From: Acidocella sp.
Lineage (GTDB): Bacteria; Pseudomonadota; Alphaproteobacteria; Acetobacterales; Acetobacteraceae
Reading direction: 5' to 3'
DNA length: 64,000 nucleotides
Assembly: GCA_031291755.1 (NCBI GenBank)
Contig: JARLIK010000028.1
Coordinates: forward strand, 36,886 to 100,885
Position numbers and translations under genes: made by a program. The notes below the pieces were generated by a model. It made no database searches. It saw nothing but the letters and a program-made list of their open reading frames with translations, and had not been told where the DNA came from. Of this stretch, positions 1 through 8,902 are shown piece after piece (the stretch's first letter is position 1; each line of letters opens with the position of its first letter).

Positions 1-488
1 AAATTATGCAGAATATCGGCCTGTGTGATCCGCATCCGGGCCAGCTCATACGGCGGCAGCCGGGCGATCCGCGACGCTTCGCCCGGCATCGGCAAACCGG
101 TCTCGGGGTCCGCCAGATAGCGTGTGCAACGCAAATGGCGGGTTTCGCCACGAATAATCGCATCCGTGTGCTGCCGGTGGCATTGTAAATGACGTTCAAC
201 CAGATCCGGTGCCGCCAGCGTATCGCCATCGAGAAAAATCAGCACGTCCCCGCTGGCCCGCGCCGCCCCGGCATTGGAAGCGGCGGACCGGCCCTGCGCC
301 TGGCCATGCTCCACATAAATCACCGGGCAAGGCAATGGTGCGGCAGCCACCACCGCTGCCGTATGGTCGCGTGAACCATCATTCACCACGATAATTTCCG
401 CTGGCACGGTCTGGCGCGCCAGCGATGCCAGCGTCAGCCGCAGCCGGCCGGCTTCATCTTTGGAGCGGATGACAACGCTGGCCTGCAT
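1..488 (-). CDS. Family 2 glycosyltransferase, C-terminus off the window
   Basis: About 162 N-terminal residues are visible and the frame stays open to the window edge. The N-terminus has the GT-A fold pattern: a first beta strand (ASVVIRS), the nucleotide-binding VNDGSRD at residues 35-41, and the metal-binding DxD as LDGDT around 86-90. Such enzymes transfer a sugar from a nucleotide sugar, usually at the cytoplasmic face of the membrane, for surface polysaccharide or glycoconjugate synthesis. The ATG at 488 follows the stop of the upstream SGNH-like gene by 10 bases, so the two are probably co-transcribed. Donor and acceptor cannot be read from the sequence. Confidence 0.85.
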   Translation of the reverse strand, partial: MQASVVIRSKDEAGRLRLTLASLARQTVPAEIIVVNDGSRDHTAAVVAAAPLPCPVIYVEHGQAQGRSAASNAGAARASGDVLIFLDGDTLAAPDLVERHLQCHRQHTDAIIRGETRHLRCTRYLADPETGLPMPGEASRIARLPPYELARMRITQADILHN

Positions 489-498
489 GTCCGCGTTC

Positions 499-1284
499 CT
501 AAGGCCCAATGAGTCCAAGATCGTCCAGCACCCTTACCACCTCCCGTGCCACCAGCTCATGGGCTTCAGGCGTTATATGAAGCGCATTCAGCTTCATCCT
601 GTCCACACCCGAGCGGGCCAGCAGGCCATCAACATCGATCACCGATATGCCCGTTTTTTCCGATAATTCAGCCAGCCCGAGCGTGAACCGCCGTGCCCTG
701 GTGGTAAAAGTCTCGCCGAGCCCCTGCAAACAATGCACGGTTTCGCCGGGGATGGTTACCGAAACATTGTAAATCAGAATCGGCGCGTCCGTGCGGCTTC
801 GTATCCGGCCGATGATTTGTTCAAAATTTGCCATTGATTGCTCAGCCGTCAGCAGCCCGGCGGGTTCGTAATGCGCCGCGAGCCAATTCCGGTGCTCGGG
901 CTCCTGTGCCATCATTTCGTAAGGATAAAAAAATTGCCCGGTGGCGCGATGGCGCAGGAGTTGGGTGGCCATATCCGGCTGGATGGTTAAAATTATGGCG
1001 TCCGCTGGGGTCTCGAACAGCGCCTGGCTGAATTGGCTGGCGAGCGAGAATGGCCCCAGCTTGAAGGAGCGGGCCGCAAGTTCAGCGTCAATCACGCCAT
1101 CCGCTGTCAGCAAAGCGTCCGAGCGAGTCCATGTCTCGTGCTTGATGCGGGCCAGCGTGCCGGGATGATGCTGGCGCAGCACTTCATTAATCCCGTTCCA
1201 GCGCAGCGTGCCCCCGATCATGCAGGAATGCAGGGAATCGTGCACATCGACATTGCCCTTGACGAACAAATTAAGGCGTCTCAC
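499..1284 (-). CDS. SGNH/GDSL hydrolase-like protein
   Basis: A 261-residue protein with no signal peptide or membrane segment. The N-terminal KGNVDVHDSLHS and the C-terminal LNALHITPEAHE resemble the first block and the terminal Asp/His block of SGNH-fold esterases (the usual end is DxxHlsxxGh). The catalytic Ser is not obvious, so enzyme activity is uncertain. It sits directly upstream of a GT2 glycosyltransferase on the same strand, and SGNH proteins in polysaccharide clusters often add or remove acyl groups. That role is inferred from context. It is divergent from the transglutaminase-like gene at 1409. Confidence 0.5.
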   Translation of the reverse strand: MRRLNLFVKGNVDVHDSLHSCMIGGTLRWNGINEVLRQHHPGTLARIKHETWTRSDALLTADGVIDAELAARSFKLGPFSLASQFSQALFETPADAIILTIQPDMATQLLRHRATGQFFYPYEMMAQEPEHRNWLAAHYEPAGLLTAEQSMANFEQIIGRIRSRTDAPILIYNVSVTIPGETVHCLQGLGETFTTRARRFTLGLAELSEKTGISVIDVDGLLARSGVDRMKLNALHITPEAHELVAREVVRVLDDLGLIGP

Positions 1285-1355
1285 GGCAGCGCCGCCCCGG
1301 ATCGCAGCAAGTATTGGGTCAATCTATTGCCTGCCTTCAGAATTGGAATAGAATC

Positions 1356-1369
1356 TTGACGAGTGTCAA
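1356..1369. promoter_or_regulatory. Candidate Crp/FNR-type box TTGAC-N4-GTCAA
   Basis: TTGACGAGTGTCAA is a perfect inverted repeat of two 5-base arms with a 4-base spacer. It fits the general FNR/FixK form TTGA-N6-TCAA. It lies between divergent genes and its centre is about 46 bases before the ATG at 1409. A FixK-type regulator is encoded in this window at 27182. Binding is inferred. Confidence 0.4.
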
Positions 1370-1408
1370 AGAGTTAAATGGATTTCCGCCGAAAGACAAA
1401 CAGGCCGT

Positions 1409-2689
1409 ATGACCCGTGTAAAAATCTGGCCGCATGTGAACGAGCGCTACCGCAGCATCCCGCAAGCGCGTATTTTGGATATGCTGCTGCTCTTGGGCTG
1501 GGCGTTCGAGGTGGCTGCAGGCGCCCGCGCGGCCGCCGAATTGCAATGCGCCGAAGCGCTTGAAAGCCTGATTGGGGCGGGCCTCGGATATTGCGCGAGG
1601 GCGAATGGTGAGCGTTGCTTTGACCCGGCGGAAGTGCTCAATTTCGTCAAGGCGGAAGGTCTGGCGGGGCGCAGCCATATCTGGACGGATCATTTCATCC
1701 CCACCGCCCGTGCCCAGTATCAAAGCCTCGCCGCGTTAACCGGGGGCAACACGCAGCTGCGGGCTCATGTCAGGTTCAGCCGCATCTTCAGCCTGCACGG
1801 CATAGCCACCGGCAGCCGGTTGCGGCTCACCTTGCCGGTGCCGATCACTTGTTCCTATGGGCGCGGCTGCAAAGTCAGCTGGGACCCGATGCCATACCCT
1901 GCCACGCAAGGCGTGCTGCGCGACACTTGCCTCGATATTCGTATCGCTGCCGCGCCGCCCCCGCCGGTCACGCTGGCCGCAGAGTTTAATTTCACTGCAT
2001 TGACCGGTCCCGATCAGCAACGCCCGACGCCGGATGAACTGGCTTTATATTTGCGGCACGCCGAGGGTTTGATCCGTGTGACGCCGCGCATCCAAAGCCT
2101 GGCCACCGCCCTTGCTGGCGATACGACCAGCCCGCACAACGCTGCCACCAAATTCTTTGACTTCATGCTGGAACATTTGATGATGGGCATGATCCGCTAC
2201 AGCGATATTCCGGCTGACGACCCTGGCGGCTGGATGCTCGACCATGGCTGGTGTGACTGCCTGCTCGGTTCTGCTGTTTTCGTAGCACTTTGCCGGGCAC
2301 ATGGAATTCCAGCGCGGCTCCTCGGCGGATATTTTTTATACCCGCTAGCGCCTACAAATCATTACTGGGCGGAAATCTGGATCGACGGCGCCGGCTGGCT
2401 GGCGTTTGACCTGCTGACCTGGGACCTTTCCGCGGCGGGGCGTGATGCAGCCTGGCGGCATGTTTTCGCCGGGCGATGTGATGCCCGCATGGTGACGCAA
2501 ATTTTTCCTGCACACTTCACCGGGCCGATGACGGCGCAACTGCCGCCCACCTGGCATTTACTGCAACGCCGCCTTGGCAATGGTATGGTCTGCAGTTTTC
2601 ATGACGCCGTGGACGGATCGTTGATCTATGAAGATCAGATTGAATGCGTTCATCTTAACGCGGTTCCGCAGGATGACAGTATCACATGA
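1409..2689 (+). CDS. Transglutaminase-like cysteine protein
   Basis: 426 residues, no signal peptide. The C-terminal half carries a transglutaminase-like (papain-fold) core. A Cys cluster GWCDCLLGSA holds Cys282/Cys284, followed by RAHGIPARLLGGY, then His318 in NHYWAEIW and Asp334 in AFDLLTWD, giving the Cys-His-Asp order of the family. Members act as proteases, amidases or peptide cross-linkers; the substrate is unknown. The N-terminal 200 residues match nothing I recognise. The next reading frame (the decayed glycosyltransferase) begins inside its last codons, so the two may have been an operon. Confidence 0.7.
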   Translation: MTRVKIWPHVNERYRSIPQARILDMLLLLGWAFEVAAGARAAAELQCAEALESLIGAGLGYCARANGERCFDPAEVLNFVKAEGLAGRSHIWTDHFIPTARAQYQSLAALTGGNTQLRAHVRFSRIFSLHGIATGSRLRLTLPVPITCSYGRGCKVSWDPMPYPATQGVLRDTCLDIRIAAAPPPPVTLAAEFNFTALTGPDQQRPTPDELALYLRHAEGLIRVTPRIQSLATALAGDTTSPHNAATKFFDFMLEHLMMGMIRYSDIPADDPGGWMLDHGWCDCLLGSAVFVALCRAHGIPARLLGGYFLYPLAPTNHYWAEIWIDGAGWLAFDLLTWDLSAAGRDAAWRHVFAGRCDARMVTQIFPAHFTGPMTAQLPPTWHLLQRRLGNGMVCSFHDAVDGSLIYEDQIECVHLNAVPQDDSIT

Positions 2690-3239
2690 ACCGAAGTACA
2701 GAGGCAGCGTCTGGCATGTATGATCACATACTGATTAGTTGCCTGATGGTGACCTCGGCCCGCGCCGAGCGTTTTGGTTTTATCCAAAAAAGCGTGGCGG
2801 CCTATTTGGCTCACTCAATCGTAGCGATATCAAAATCATTCAACCAGCGGGATGTCTTAATCTCGGGCAACTGCGTAACATTGCCCGTGAAGCCGCCTCC
2901 GGCGAGGTGACGTGTCAATGGGATGATGACGATCTCTATCATCCGCTGCGGCTATCCACGCAGTTGCGAGCCTTGATGGAAGGCGCTTACGAGGCCACGG
3001 TATTACAAGATGTCATGCAATATAAGCCGGATGCTTGCGCGATGTACTTGACAAACTGGCACGCCACACCTTGCGGTGCGCATCCGGGAACTTTGATGGC
3101 AATGCGTAATGTACCGCTCAGCTAGCCAACCAGCGGCGCTACCGTCAGCAAAGGTGAAGACATGGGGGCTTTGATGTGGCTGCGGCAGCGCAACCTCATC
3201 AAAACCATCGATGCCATGCCGCATCTTTTCGTCTATATC
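2686..3239 (+). pseudogene. Decayed family 2 glycosyltransferase
   Basis: The protein signal is spread over two frames. The first frame gives ILISCLMVTSARAER and a following helix. Near 2815 it shifts to a second frame that continues with RSDIKIIQPAG, LGQLRNIAREA and the GT2 motif CQWDDDDLYHPLRL. That frame hits a TAG at 3123-3125, then resumes with SKGEDMGALMWL and DAMPHLFVYI, typical C-terminal blocks of this GT2 group. The part between the first and second blocks is shortened. One frameshift, one nonsense codon and loss of the 3' end mean no working product. It joins in frame to a GMC oxidoreductase remnant at about 3234-3242. Confidence 0.8.
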
Positions 3240-3905
3240 GTCGGGTCCGGCGTGGTGGGCGGGCTAGTGGCTGACGAGTTGGCGAGGGCCGGATTGTCGG
3301 TGATTGTCCTGGAAGCAGGTCCGTTCGTTGCACGCCGCGCGATTGTTGAACCATACCGCAATAGCCCGATAAAAGACGATTTTGAATTAACTTGCCCGCC
3401 CAGTCCGCTGGCGCCGCACCCTCAATACAACCCGCCAAATCATTATCCCACACTCAGCGGCCCCGACGCTGGTGCTTATGCGCAACAATATATTCGTTAT
3501 GTTATCGGTACAACATAGCATTGGGCCGGTTGCGCTTGGCGCAATTTGCCCAACGACTTCAAACTTTTCAGCACCTATGGTGTCGGGCGTGATTATCCGC
3601 TCTCCTACGCTGATCTGGAGCCGTATTATGCCCAGGCCGAAATTGCCCTCGGGGTTTCCGGGCCGCAATATCCAGCCTTGCAGTCGCCGCCACAAAATCC
3701 CGAAAACCAGCTGACGCTCAACCCGGGCAGCAAGGATGCTCTCGGCATACCCTGCCCGCAAATCTATTACGATGTCGGCGATTATACCAGGCGCGCCGGC
3801 CAGCGCACCTGTGCTGTTTTCCGGCAACTGGCCGCTGCCATGGGCGCTGACCCTGGAGACTCGGTCGTGGATGGAGAGTGCCTGACCGCCACCATCTTCA
3901 TTATA
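3231..3905 (+). pseudogene. Decayed GMC-family FAD oxidoreductase
   Basis: The N-terminal part reads VGSGVVGGLVADELARAG and VIVLEAGP, the FAD-binding Rossmann segment of the gluconate/sorbitol dehydrogenase-type GMC flavoprotein, but its first residues are replaced by glycosyltransferase sequence. At 3516-3518 a TAG stands where the family has Trp in GTTWHWAG (TGG to TAG). The same frame then continues with CAWRNLPNDFKL and LSYADLEPYYAQAE. Near 3710 it jumps to a C-terminal block (NPGSKDALGI, YYDVGDY), and near 3840 to MGADPGDSVVDGE, so at least two internal deletions have occurred. The neighbouring kinase converges on its 3' end. Confidence 0.8.
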
Positions 3906-3959
3906 AAAAACCCCTCTGAAAGCATGCCGCAAATTTCTGATGGGATTACCATGGGAGTG

Positions 3960-4871
3960 CTATGTCAGCGTCGATCCATATTCCAGGATAAGAGTCTCAA
4001 CGGCCTGACGCTCCGGCATGCCGCGCCAGCCGCCGCCGTTACGCGCCTTGAGAGCGGCGGCGGCAGTGGCAAATCGCGCTGCTTCAAGCGGCTGCTTGCC
4101 TTCCGCCAGCGCCAGCGCCACTGCGCCATGAAACACATCGCCGCAACCGGTGGTATCACGCGCCAGCACATGCGGCGTTGGCACGTTATGCGCTTGCCCA
4201 TCAACGAGCCACAAACTCCCAGCAGCCCCCAGCGTCACCGCGACACACCGCGCTTGTGGCGCCGATACCCGCTTGAGCCCGCCCAGCGGATCATCCTCAC
4301 CGGTGCAAAGCTTTAGGCCAGAATTTGAAAAAATGGGGTACTGCGCCAGCGCTACCAGTTGACGCAGCGCATCAGGATCACCCCCTTCAGCATCCAGTAC
4401 ACGCGGAATTTCGCGCGGCGCCGCGGCGAGCAAGGCCGCCGCCAAATTGGGAAACCGATGGTCGACCAGCAGTGCGTCAGCTTTCGCGAAAGCCAATTCC
4501 ATCGCCACGGGTGCTGGCTTCACTGTGCCACGGTCCACAATCAGGCAGCGCGCCCCATCCGGCGCCACCAGCGCACAGGCATTCGGCGTGCGCGCGTTTG
4601 TAATTTGCTGCAATAAATCAAGCTCAACGCCAAGCCCGCTCATCTCGGCGGCCAACCAGCGGCCCGCGGTATCGTCACCCACCGCGCCCATATAAGCAGC
4701 ATGCCCGCCCAACTTGGCCACTGCCACAGCGGCGGTGCCGGCAACGCCGCCGCCGCTTTCGCGGTAGCCGGAGGCGGTATATTTTGCATCCCCTTCCGGC
4801 AGTGTCTCGACCTCATAAATCCGGTCGAGCACGACGATACCGAAGCAGAGAACTCGCTTCAAACCGGGCAA
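3960..4871 (-). CDS. PfkB-family sugar kinase, resembles YihV sulfofructose kinase
   Basis: 303-residue ribokinase-fold kinase. The N-terminal block GIVVLDRIYEVETLP, the GGG at 40-42 and the anion-hole/catalytic motif DTTGCGDVFHGA (239-250, base Asp245) are clear. Compared with E. coli YihV as I remember it, similarity runs along the whole length. Lys30 and Arg139 fall where YihV has Lys27 and an Arg near 138, reported to contact the sulfonate of 6-deoxy-6-sulfofructose. The next YihV segment (INYPSP) is not conserved, so the substrate may differ. Third gene of the leftward operon: it starts with TTG inside the end of the dehydrogenase (13-base overlap), and no clear Shine-Dalgarno is visible. 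Likely role: phosphorylate the ketose that the YihT-like aldolase cleaves. Confidence 0.75.
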   Translation of the reverse strand: MPGLKRVLCFGIVVLDRIYEVETLPEGDAKYTASGYRESGGGVAGTAAVAVAKLGGHAAYMGAVGDDTAGRWLAAEMSGLGVELDLLQQITNARTPNACALVAPDGARCLIVDRGTVKPAPVAMELAFAKADALLVDHRFPNLAAALLAAAPREIPRVLDAEGGDPDALRQLVALAQYPIFSNSGLKLCTGEDDPLGGLKRVSAPQARCVAVTLGAAGSLWLVDGQAHNVPTPHVLARDTTGCGDVFHGAVALALAEGKQPLEAARFATAAAALKARNGGGWRGMPERQAVETLILEYGSTLT

Positions 4872-5821
4872 AGGAGCGGCTTCAAACGCTCGCCACGCGC
4901 GAACTCCGCAAATAACGTCTCCAGCCCGTCGAGATCCGCCGTCGCATCAACCAGCTTTGCAAATTGCGCCATATTGGCACGCAACAATTCAATGTTCGCC
5001 GCATACTCGTGCAGCGGAAAATAGAACGACCTGATCAAAAAATAATCTTTCCGCCGCAAGGCCCGCGTTTCGGTGATACTCCACTGATCGCTCTCGCCGA
5101 GTTGCACCGCAGCACCCTCCTGCGCAACCGCCGTGAGCGCCAATGCCCGCCCGGCATCTTTCCCGCTTGCCTCTATCACCAACGGAAATTGCCGCGCCTC
5201 CGCCTGCTCTGCCGAAAGTACCGTAGCGTTCAAACTCGCCGCAAATGCTGCCCGCTTGGGGTTGGGTTCGCACACAAATACCGGCCCCCAATTCAACGCT
5301 TGCAAAACCAGCAGCGAGCCTAACCCGATTGGGCCGGCGCCAATCACCAGCGCCGCACCCGGCTGAACAATCCGTTCGGCAAGACGAATCCCATGCGCCG
5401 TAGTGCCAATGACATCCAACAGCAACGGTGCCAAACGGTCGGGGATATCATCCGGGACAGCCAACAGACAGCGCCTTGGCACCGCAAGTGATTGCGCATA
5501 GCCGCCCGGCCGTTGCCAGCCCAGTAATTCAGCATGCGGGCACAAATTCGTCCGTCCGGCCTCGCATTGCGTACAGTGCCCGCAAAATGTCGGAATATAC
5601 ACCAGCACGCGCTTGCCATGCTCGCCCGTACCAGGCGCACGAACATGTCCGAAAATCTCATGGCCAGGGGTAAGCGGCCAGCCTTGCCGTAACGGACGGA
5701 AATCACTGCCACAAAGGGCGCAGGCCGCAACATCAACGATGACTTCATCTGGCCCCGGCACCGGGGCCTCGGTCTCAACAATGGTGATCCGCCCCTCACC
5801 GAGAAAGCGCGCGGACCTCAC
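4859..5821 (-). CDS. Zinc-dependent medium-chain alcohol/polyol dehydrogenase
   Basis: 320-residue MDR dehydrogenase. Catalytic zinc ligands are Cys37 (ALCGSD) and the His54-Glu55 pair (PGHE). Structural zinc ligands are Cys80, 83, 86 and 94 in CGHCTQCEAGRTNLC. The NAD(P) site is GAGPIGLG at 161-168. It oxidises a hydroxyl of a sugar or polyol, or reduces an aldehyde such as the three-carbon product of the neighbouring aldolase; the sequence does not decide between these. Its ATG overlaps the aldolase stop by 4 bases and its end overlaps the kinase start, so the three are translationally coupled. Confidence 0.85.
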   Translation of the reverse strand: MRSARFLGEGRITIVETEAPVPGPDEVIVDVAACALCGSDFRPLRQGWPLTPGHEIFGHVRAPGTGEHGKRVLVYIPTFCGHCTQCEAGRTNLCPHAELLGWQRPGGYAQSLAVPRRCLLAVPDDIPDRLAPLLLDVIGTTAHGIRLAERIVQPGAALVIGAGPIGLGSLLVLQALNWGPVFVCEPNPKRAAFAASLNATVLSAEQAEARQFPLVIEASGKDAGRALALTAVAQEGAAVQLGESDQWSITETRALRRKDYFLIRSFYFPLHEYAANIELLRANMAQFAKLVDATADLDGLETLFAEFARGERLKPLLCPV

Positions 5822-6690
5822 GCGATCACCCTGTCAACAACTTCACAAAGCCGCTCCAGCCGCGGCACGGCGTCCTCTAGCAAGGCGCGCTTCACATCCG
5901 GCTTTCCGATCACGCCGGACCAGATACCGCGCCCGGCTAGGAAGCCTGAAGCCCCCTCGCGGCACGCCCATTCCACCGCCTGCGGAAACTGGTCCTGCTT
6001 GACGCCCGACGAGAGCACCACCCAAGCGCCATCTACATTTTTGGCAATCGCCGCGCAACCGCGCCGTACCTCGGCCTCCGGCCCCGCGCCAAATAGCGGA
6101 ATCTCACATTTGTATAGGTCCTGCCCCCGCCGTCCAAGTTCTTTGGCCGCCGCGATAATGGCCGTTTCGCGATCGAATGCCGAGCCATCGCGCGGCCGGC
6201 GTGCCACCGGTTCCACCACGCTCGCTAACCCCGCCGCACGGCAAATGGCCACAAACTCATCCACCATCGCGATACGCAGCTCAGCCGGTTCATCCGGACG
6301 CCACAGTACCAGCAACTTCAGCGCCACCGCCCCCTGCTCACGCACCCGCGCCGGGTCTACGGCCCTGTCGATCTCGACCGAGGCCACCAGCTCATCAGCA
6401 CTAGAGTTCAACGTATCTGCCGCCGCGATCAACGCGCAGGATGGCGCCGTAATACCTGCCGCCAAGGTTTGGTTCCACGCCAGTTCCCGGTCGATTAATA
6501 CTGCCGACGCATAAGGCGACAACGCTTCGATAACCTGTAATTTAAATTCTGTTAACGCCTGGTCAGTCACCGGGCCGGTCTGGTGCTCAGCCATCATCAC
6601 GCGAAGCCCTTCGCGTTGATCGATCGCAAGCATGGCATAGGCGCCTGAGGGACGCGCCATACGTGTCACCGCAATGGTTTGGCCGTGCAT
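5818..6690 (-). CDS. Class I aldolase of the YihT/LacD family
   Basis: 290 residues from the ATG at 6690, chosen because AAGGAG lies 11 bases upstream and the length equals that of YihT (292). LAIDQREGLR, ALKLLVLWR, DLYKCEIPLFG, LSSGV and GASGFLAGRGIW match E. coli YihT, the sulfofructose-1-phosphate aldolase, nearly block for block. Lys194 is the expected Schiff-base lysine (YihT Lys193) and Arg254 corresponds to YihT Arg253. Tagatose-bisphosphate aldolase LacD is the other relative, but the YKxExPL(Y/F)G context favours YihT. First gene of the leftward operon, coupled to the dehydrogenase and kinase. The product would be DHAP plus a three-carbon aldehyde; that this is sulfolactaldehyde is inference. 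Confidence 0.8.
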   Translation of the reverse strand: MHGQTIAVTRMARPSGAYAMLAIDQREGLRVMMAEHQTGPVTDQALTEFKLQVIEALSPYASAVLIDRELAWNQTLAAGITAPSCALIAAADTLNSSADELVASVEIDRAVDPARVREQGAVALKLLVLWRPDEPAELRIAMVDEFVAICRAAGLASVVEPVARRPRDGSAFDRETAIIAAAKELGRRGQDLYKCEIPLFGAGPEAEVRRGCAAIAKNVDGAWVVLSSGVKQDQFPQAVEWACREGASGFLAGRGIWSGVIGKPDVKRALLEDAVPRLERLCEVVDRVIA

Positions 6691-6756
6691 AGGCTTTCCG
6701 CTCCTTTGATAAATATTATTAGGCAATTGTGATGCCGCAGTTTAATTTGCGCCTGA

Positions 6757-6826
6757 TTGACAGAGACCTAGTAAGGCGCTACTTCGGTAGATATACTATA
6801 AGATACACGACCGGTCAATAGATTGA
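6757..6826. promoter_or_regulatory. Divergent promoter region of the sugar locus
   Basis: The 169 bases between the two operons hold a perfect -35 hexamer TTGACA (6757-6762) and a -10-like TATACT (6792-6797), but they are too far apart to form one ordinary promoter, so an activator may be needed. Downstream is a perfect inverted repeat TCAAT-AG-ATTGA (6815-6826), between the -10-like site and the ribosome site GGGAGAG of the binding-protein gene, a plausible operator. No regulator gene lies next to the locus. Confidence 0.35.
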
Positions 6827-6859
6827 TCTACAAACGGTTAGTTCGGGAGAGACATAAAC

Positions 6860-8158
6860 ATGACTGCTCAATCAGTGCGGCGCGTTTTAGTGTTGGCGGT
6901 TTCGGCATTATTGCCGGTCACCGCTCATGCGGCCAGTTTCGACTGGCAAAAATATAAGGGCCAGACCATCGAGGTACTGGTTGATAATAATCCAATTGGC
7001 CAGATTATCGCCAAAAATGCTGATGCTTTTGAAAAGCTTACAGGCATAACCTTGAAAGTTGATATCTTTACCGAACAGCAGATGCGCCAGCGCCTCGTCA
7101 CGGTGCTGGATGCCAACAGCGATCAGATCGACGTGTACATGACCCTGCCATCGCGCGAGGGTGAACAATTCTCAAAAGCCGGCTGGTACACCGACCTGAC
7201 ACCGATGACCAGCGATGCTGGCCCGTCCTACAACTTCAAGGGTCTCAGCCCGGCTCTGCTCAAAGCCGCCACCATTGATGGCAAGCTCACCAGCATCCCC
7301 ATGAACATCGAAGGGCCGGTATTATACTACCGGCAGGATATTTTAAAGAAATGCGATGTGGCGGTGCCCGCCACGATGGCGGATTTGGAAGTGGCCGCGC
7401 AGAAGATCAAAGCCTGCGACCCCAGTATCACGCCGTTTGTATCACGCGGCCTGCGTGACGCCTTGCCGTACACGTATAGTGTATTTTTCCATAACATGGG
7501 CGGCCAATATATCGTCAACGGTAAGTCCGGGCTCTGCTCTCCGCAAGGCCTTAAGGCACTCAAACTTTACGGCGAATTGCTGAAGAATTACGGCCCGCTT
7601 GGCGTCGTGAATTACAGCTTCTACCAAATTTCCTCGCTGTACCGCGACGGACGCGCCGCCATGGCCTTTGAATCATCCAATGAACTCTCTGACATGATGC
7701 AGGGCGGCACCCGGCTCGGCGATACCGGCATCGCACTGCTGCCACCAGGACCCGGCGGCTCCCACCCGACGACCATCGGCTGGGGCTTGGCCATGTCTCC
7801 CTATAGCACTCACAAAGGTGCTGCCTGGTATTTGATCCAATGGGCCACCAGCCCGGAGATTCAGGCGCAGAATGAAGTGGCCGGCATTGCAGCACCGCGC
7901 GCGGCCATTGCGAAAGACCCTGCCGTGCAGGCCTGGCTGGCGGCAGAACCCGTACGCACCCAATGGCAGCACGCCATCAGCGCGCTCGCCACGTCAGGTA
8001 ATTCTGATGTTGGCTACCCGATCGTCGATAATCCGGAATCACGCCAGTATATTGGCGACGCCGTTGATAACGTCATCCTTGGTTCGCAAACGCCGGCTGA
8101 CGCCTGCAGCGCCGCCGATGGCTCGCTGAATACATTGATCGCGAAAGATGGCGGCTGA
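6860..8158 (+). CDS. CUT1-family ABC transporter sugar-binding protein
   Basis: 432 residues with a Sec signal peptide (hydrophobic [11 protein letters not shown], likely cut after AHA near residue 25). The mature part has family 1 extracellular solute-binding features: [16 protein letters not shown], an [14 protein letters not shown] C-terminal block and the [13 protein letters not shown] helix. It binds the sugar in the periplasm and delivers it to the two permeases encoded downstream. Six conserved-strand genes follow with tiny gaps or overlaps, so it heads the import and catabolism operon. The ligand could be a sulfosugar or its glyceride, as in the Smo transporters, by context only. Confidence 0.85.
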   Translation: MTAQSVRRVLVLAVSALLPVTAHAASFDWQKYKGQTIEVLVDNNPIGQIIAKNADAFEKLTGITLKVDIFTEQQMRQRLVTVLDANSDQIDVYMTLPSREGEQFSKAGWYTDLTPMTSDAGPSYNFKGLSPALLKAATIDGKLTSIPMNIEGPVLYYRQDILKKCDVAVPATMADLEVAAQKIKACDPSITPFVSRGLRDALPYTYSVFFHNMGGQYIVNGKSGLCSPQGLKALKLYGELLKNYGPLGVVNYSFYQISSLYRDGRAAMAFESSNELSDMMQGGTRLGDTGIALLPPGPGGSHPTTIGWGLAMSPYSTHKGAAWYLIQWATSPEIQAQNEVAGIAAPRAAIAKDPAVQAWLAAEPVRTQWQHAISALATSGNSDVGYPIVDNPESRQYIGDAVDNVILGSQTPADACSAADGSLNTLIAKDGG

Positions 8159-8900
8159 CATTGTGACGAATGGGCGATTTCAGCTCAACGAGGATTTTCA
8201 CGTCGCGGTCATCGGCGGCTGCGGTGACATCGGTGCGGAAATTAGTAAGCTTTTTCTGGAACTCGGTGCCCATGTTACGGCAACCGGCGTTGATGCTGCC
8301 TCCGTCAACGCCACCTTACTGGAACCGCATGACCGCCTGCAAATGGCCGTGCTCGACGTCACAAATGATCAGCAGGTCAATGCGTTCGCTGCGGGTTTCG
8401 CACAGATCGACGCGGTCATAAATTGTGCAGGCATCCTGCGCCGTGATGAGGAGTTCCAGATCGAAGTTTTCAAAAAAGTGCTGGACATAAATCTCACCGG
8501 CACATTTCGCGTCTGCAATGCCTTCCGGGCCGGGCTGGCGCGGCGCGCAGGCGCGATCGTCAACATTGCCTCGATGAATGCCTTTGCCGCCCTGCCCCGG
8601 ATGCCGGCGTATTGCGCCAGCAAAGGTGGCGTGGTGATGCTGACCAAATCGCTAGCGCTGGCCTGGGCGGCAGAGGGCATCCGCATCAATGCCGTCGCAC
8701 CCGGCTATATTGAAACCTCGCTGAATGCGGCAGGGCGCAGCGATGCGACGCATTACCAGCGCATCGCGGACCGCACCGCCTTCGGCCGTTGGGGGCAACC
8801 TGACGAGGTCGCCGGCGCGGTAGCGTTTCTCTGTATGCCAGCCGCATCCTACATTACCGGTACGGTGCTCGCCGCCGACGGCGGATTCCTGGCAGGCTAA
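8148..8900 (+). CDS. Short-chain dehydrogenase/reductase in the sugar operon
   Basis: 250 residues, overlapping the binding-protein gene by 11 bases. It has the Rossmann glycine motif GGCGDIG (23-29) and a complete catalytic set Asn115, Ser142, Tyr155 and Lys159 (YCASK), plus the PGYIETSL loop. It probably oxidises the imported sugar at C1 or another hydroxyl with NAD(P). In the sulfo-Entner-Doudoroff pathway the first enzyme is also an SDR. Its place between transporter genes indicates a committed early step rather than housekeeping. A lactonase to follow it is not visible in the operon. Confidence 0.85.
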   Translation: MAADIVTNGRFQLNEDFHVAVIGGCGDIGAEISKLFLELGAHVTATGVDAASVNATLLEPHDRLQMAVLDVTNDQQVNAFAAGFAQIDAVINCAGILRRDEEFQIEVFKKVLDINLTGTFRVCNAFRAGLARRAGAIVNIASMNAFAALPRMPAYCASKGGVVMLTKSLALAWAAEGIRINAVAPGYIETSLNAAGRSDATHYQRIADRTAFGRWGQPDEVAGAVAFLCMPAASYITGTVLAADGGFLAG

Positions 8901-8902
8901 CG

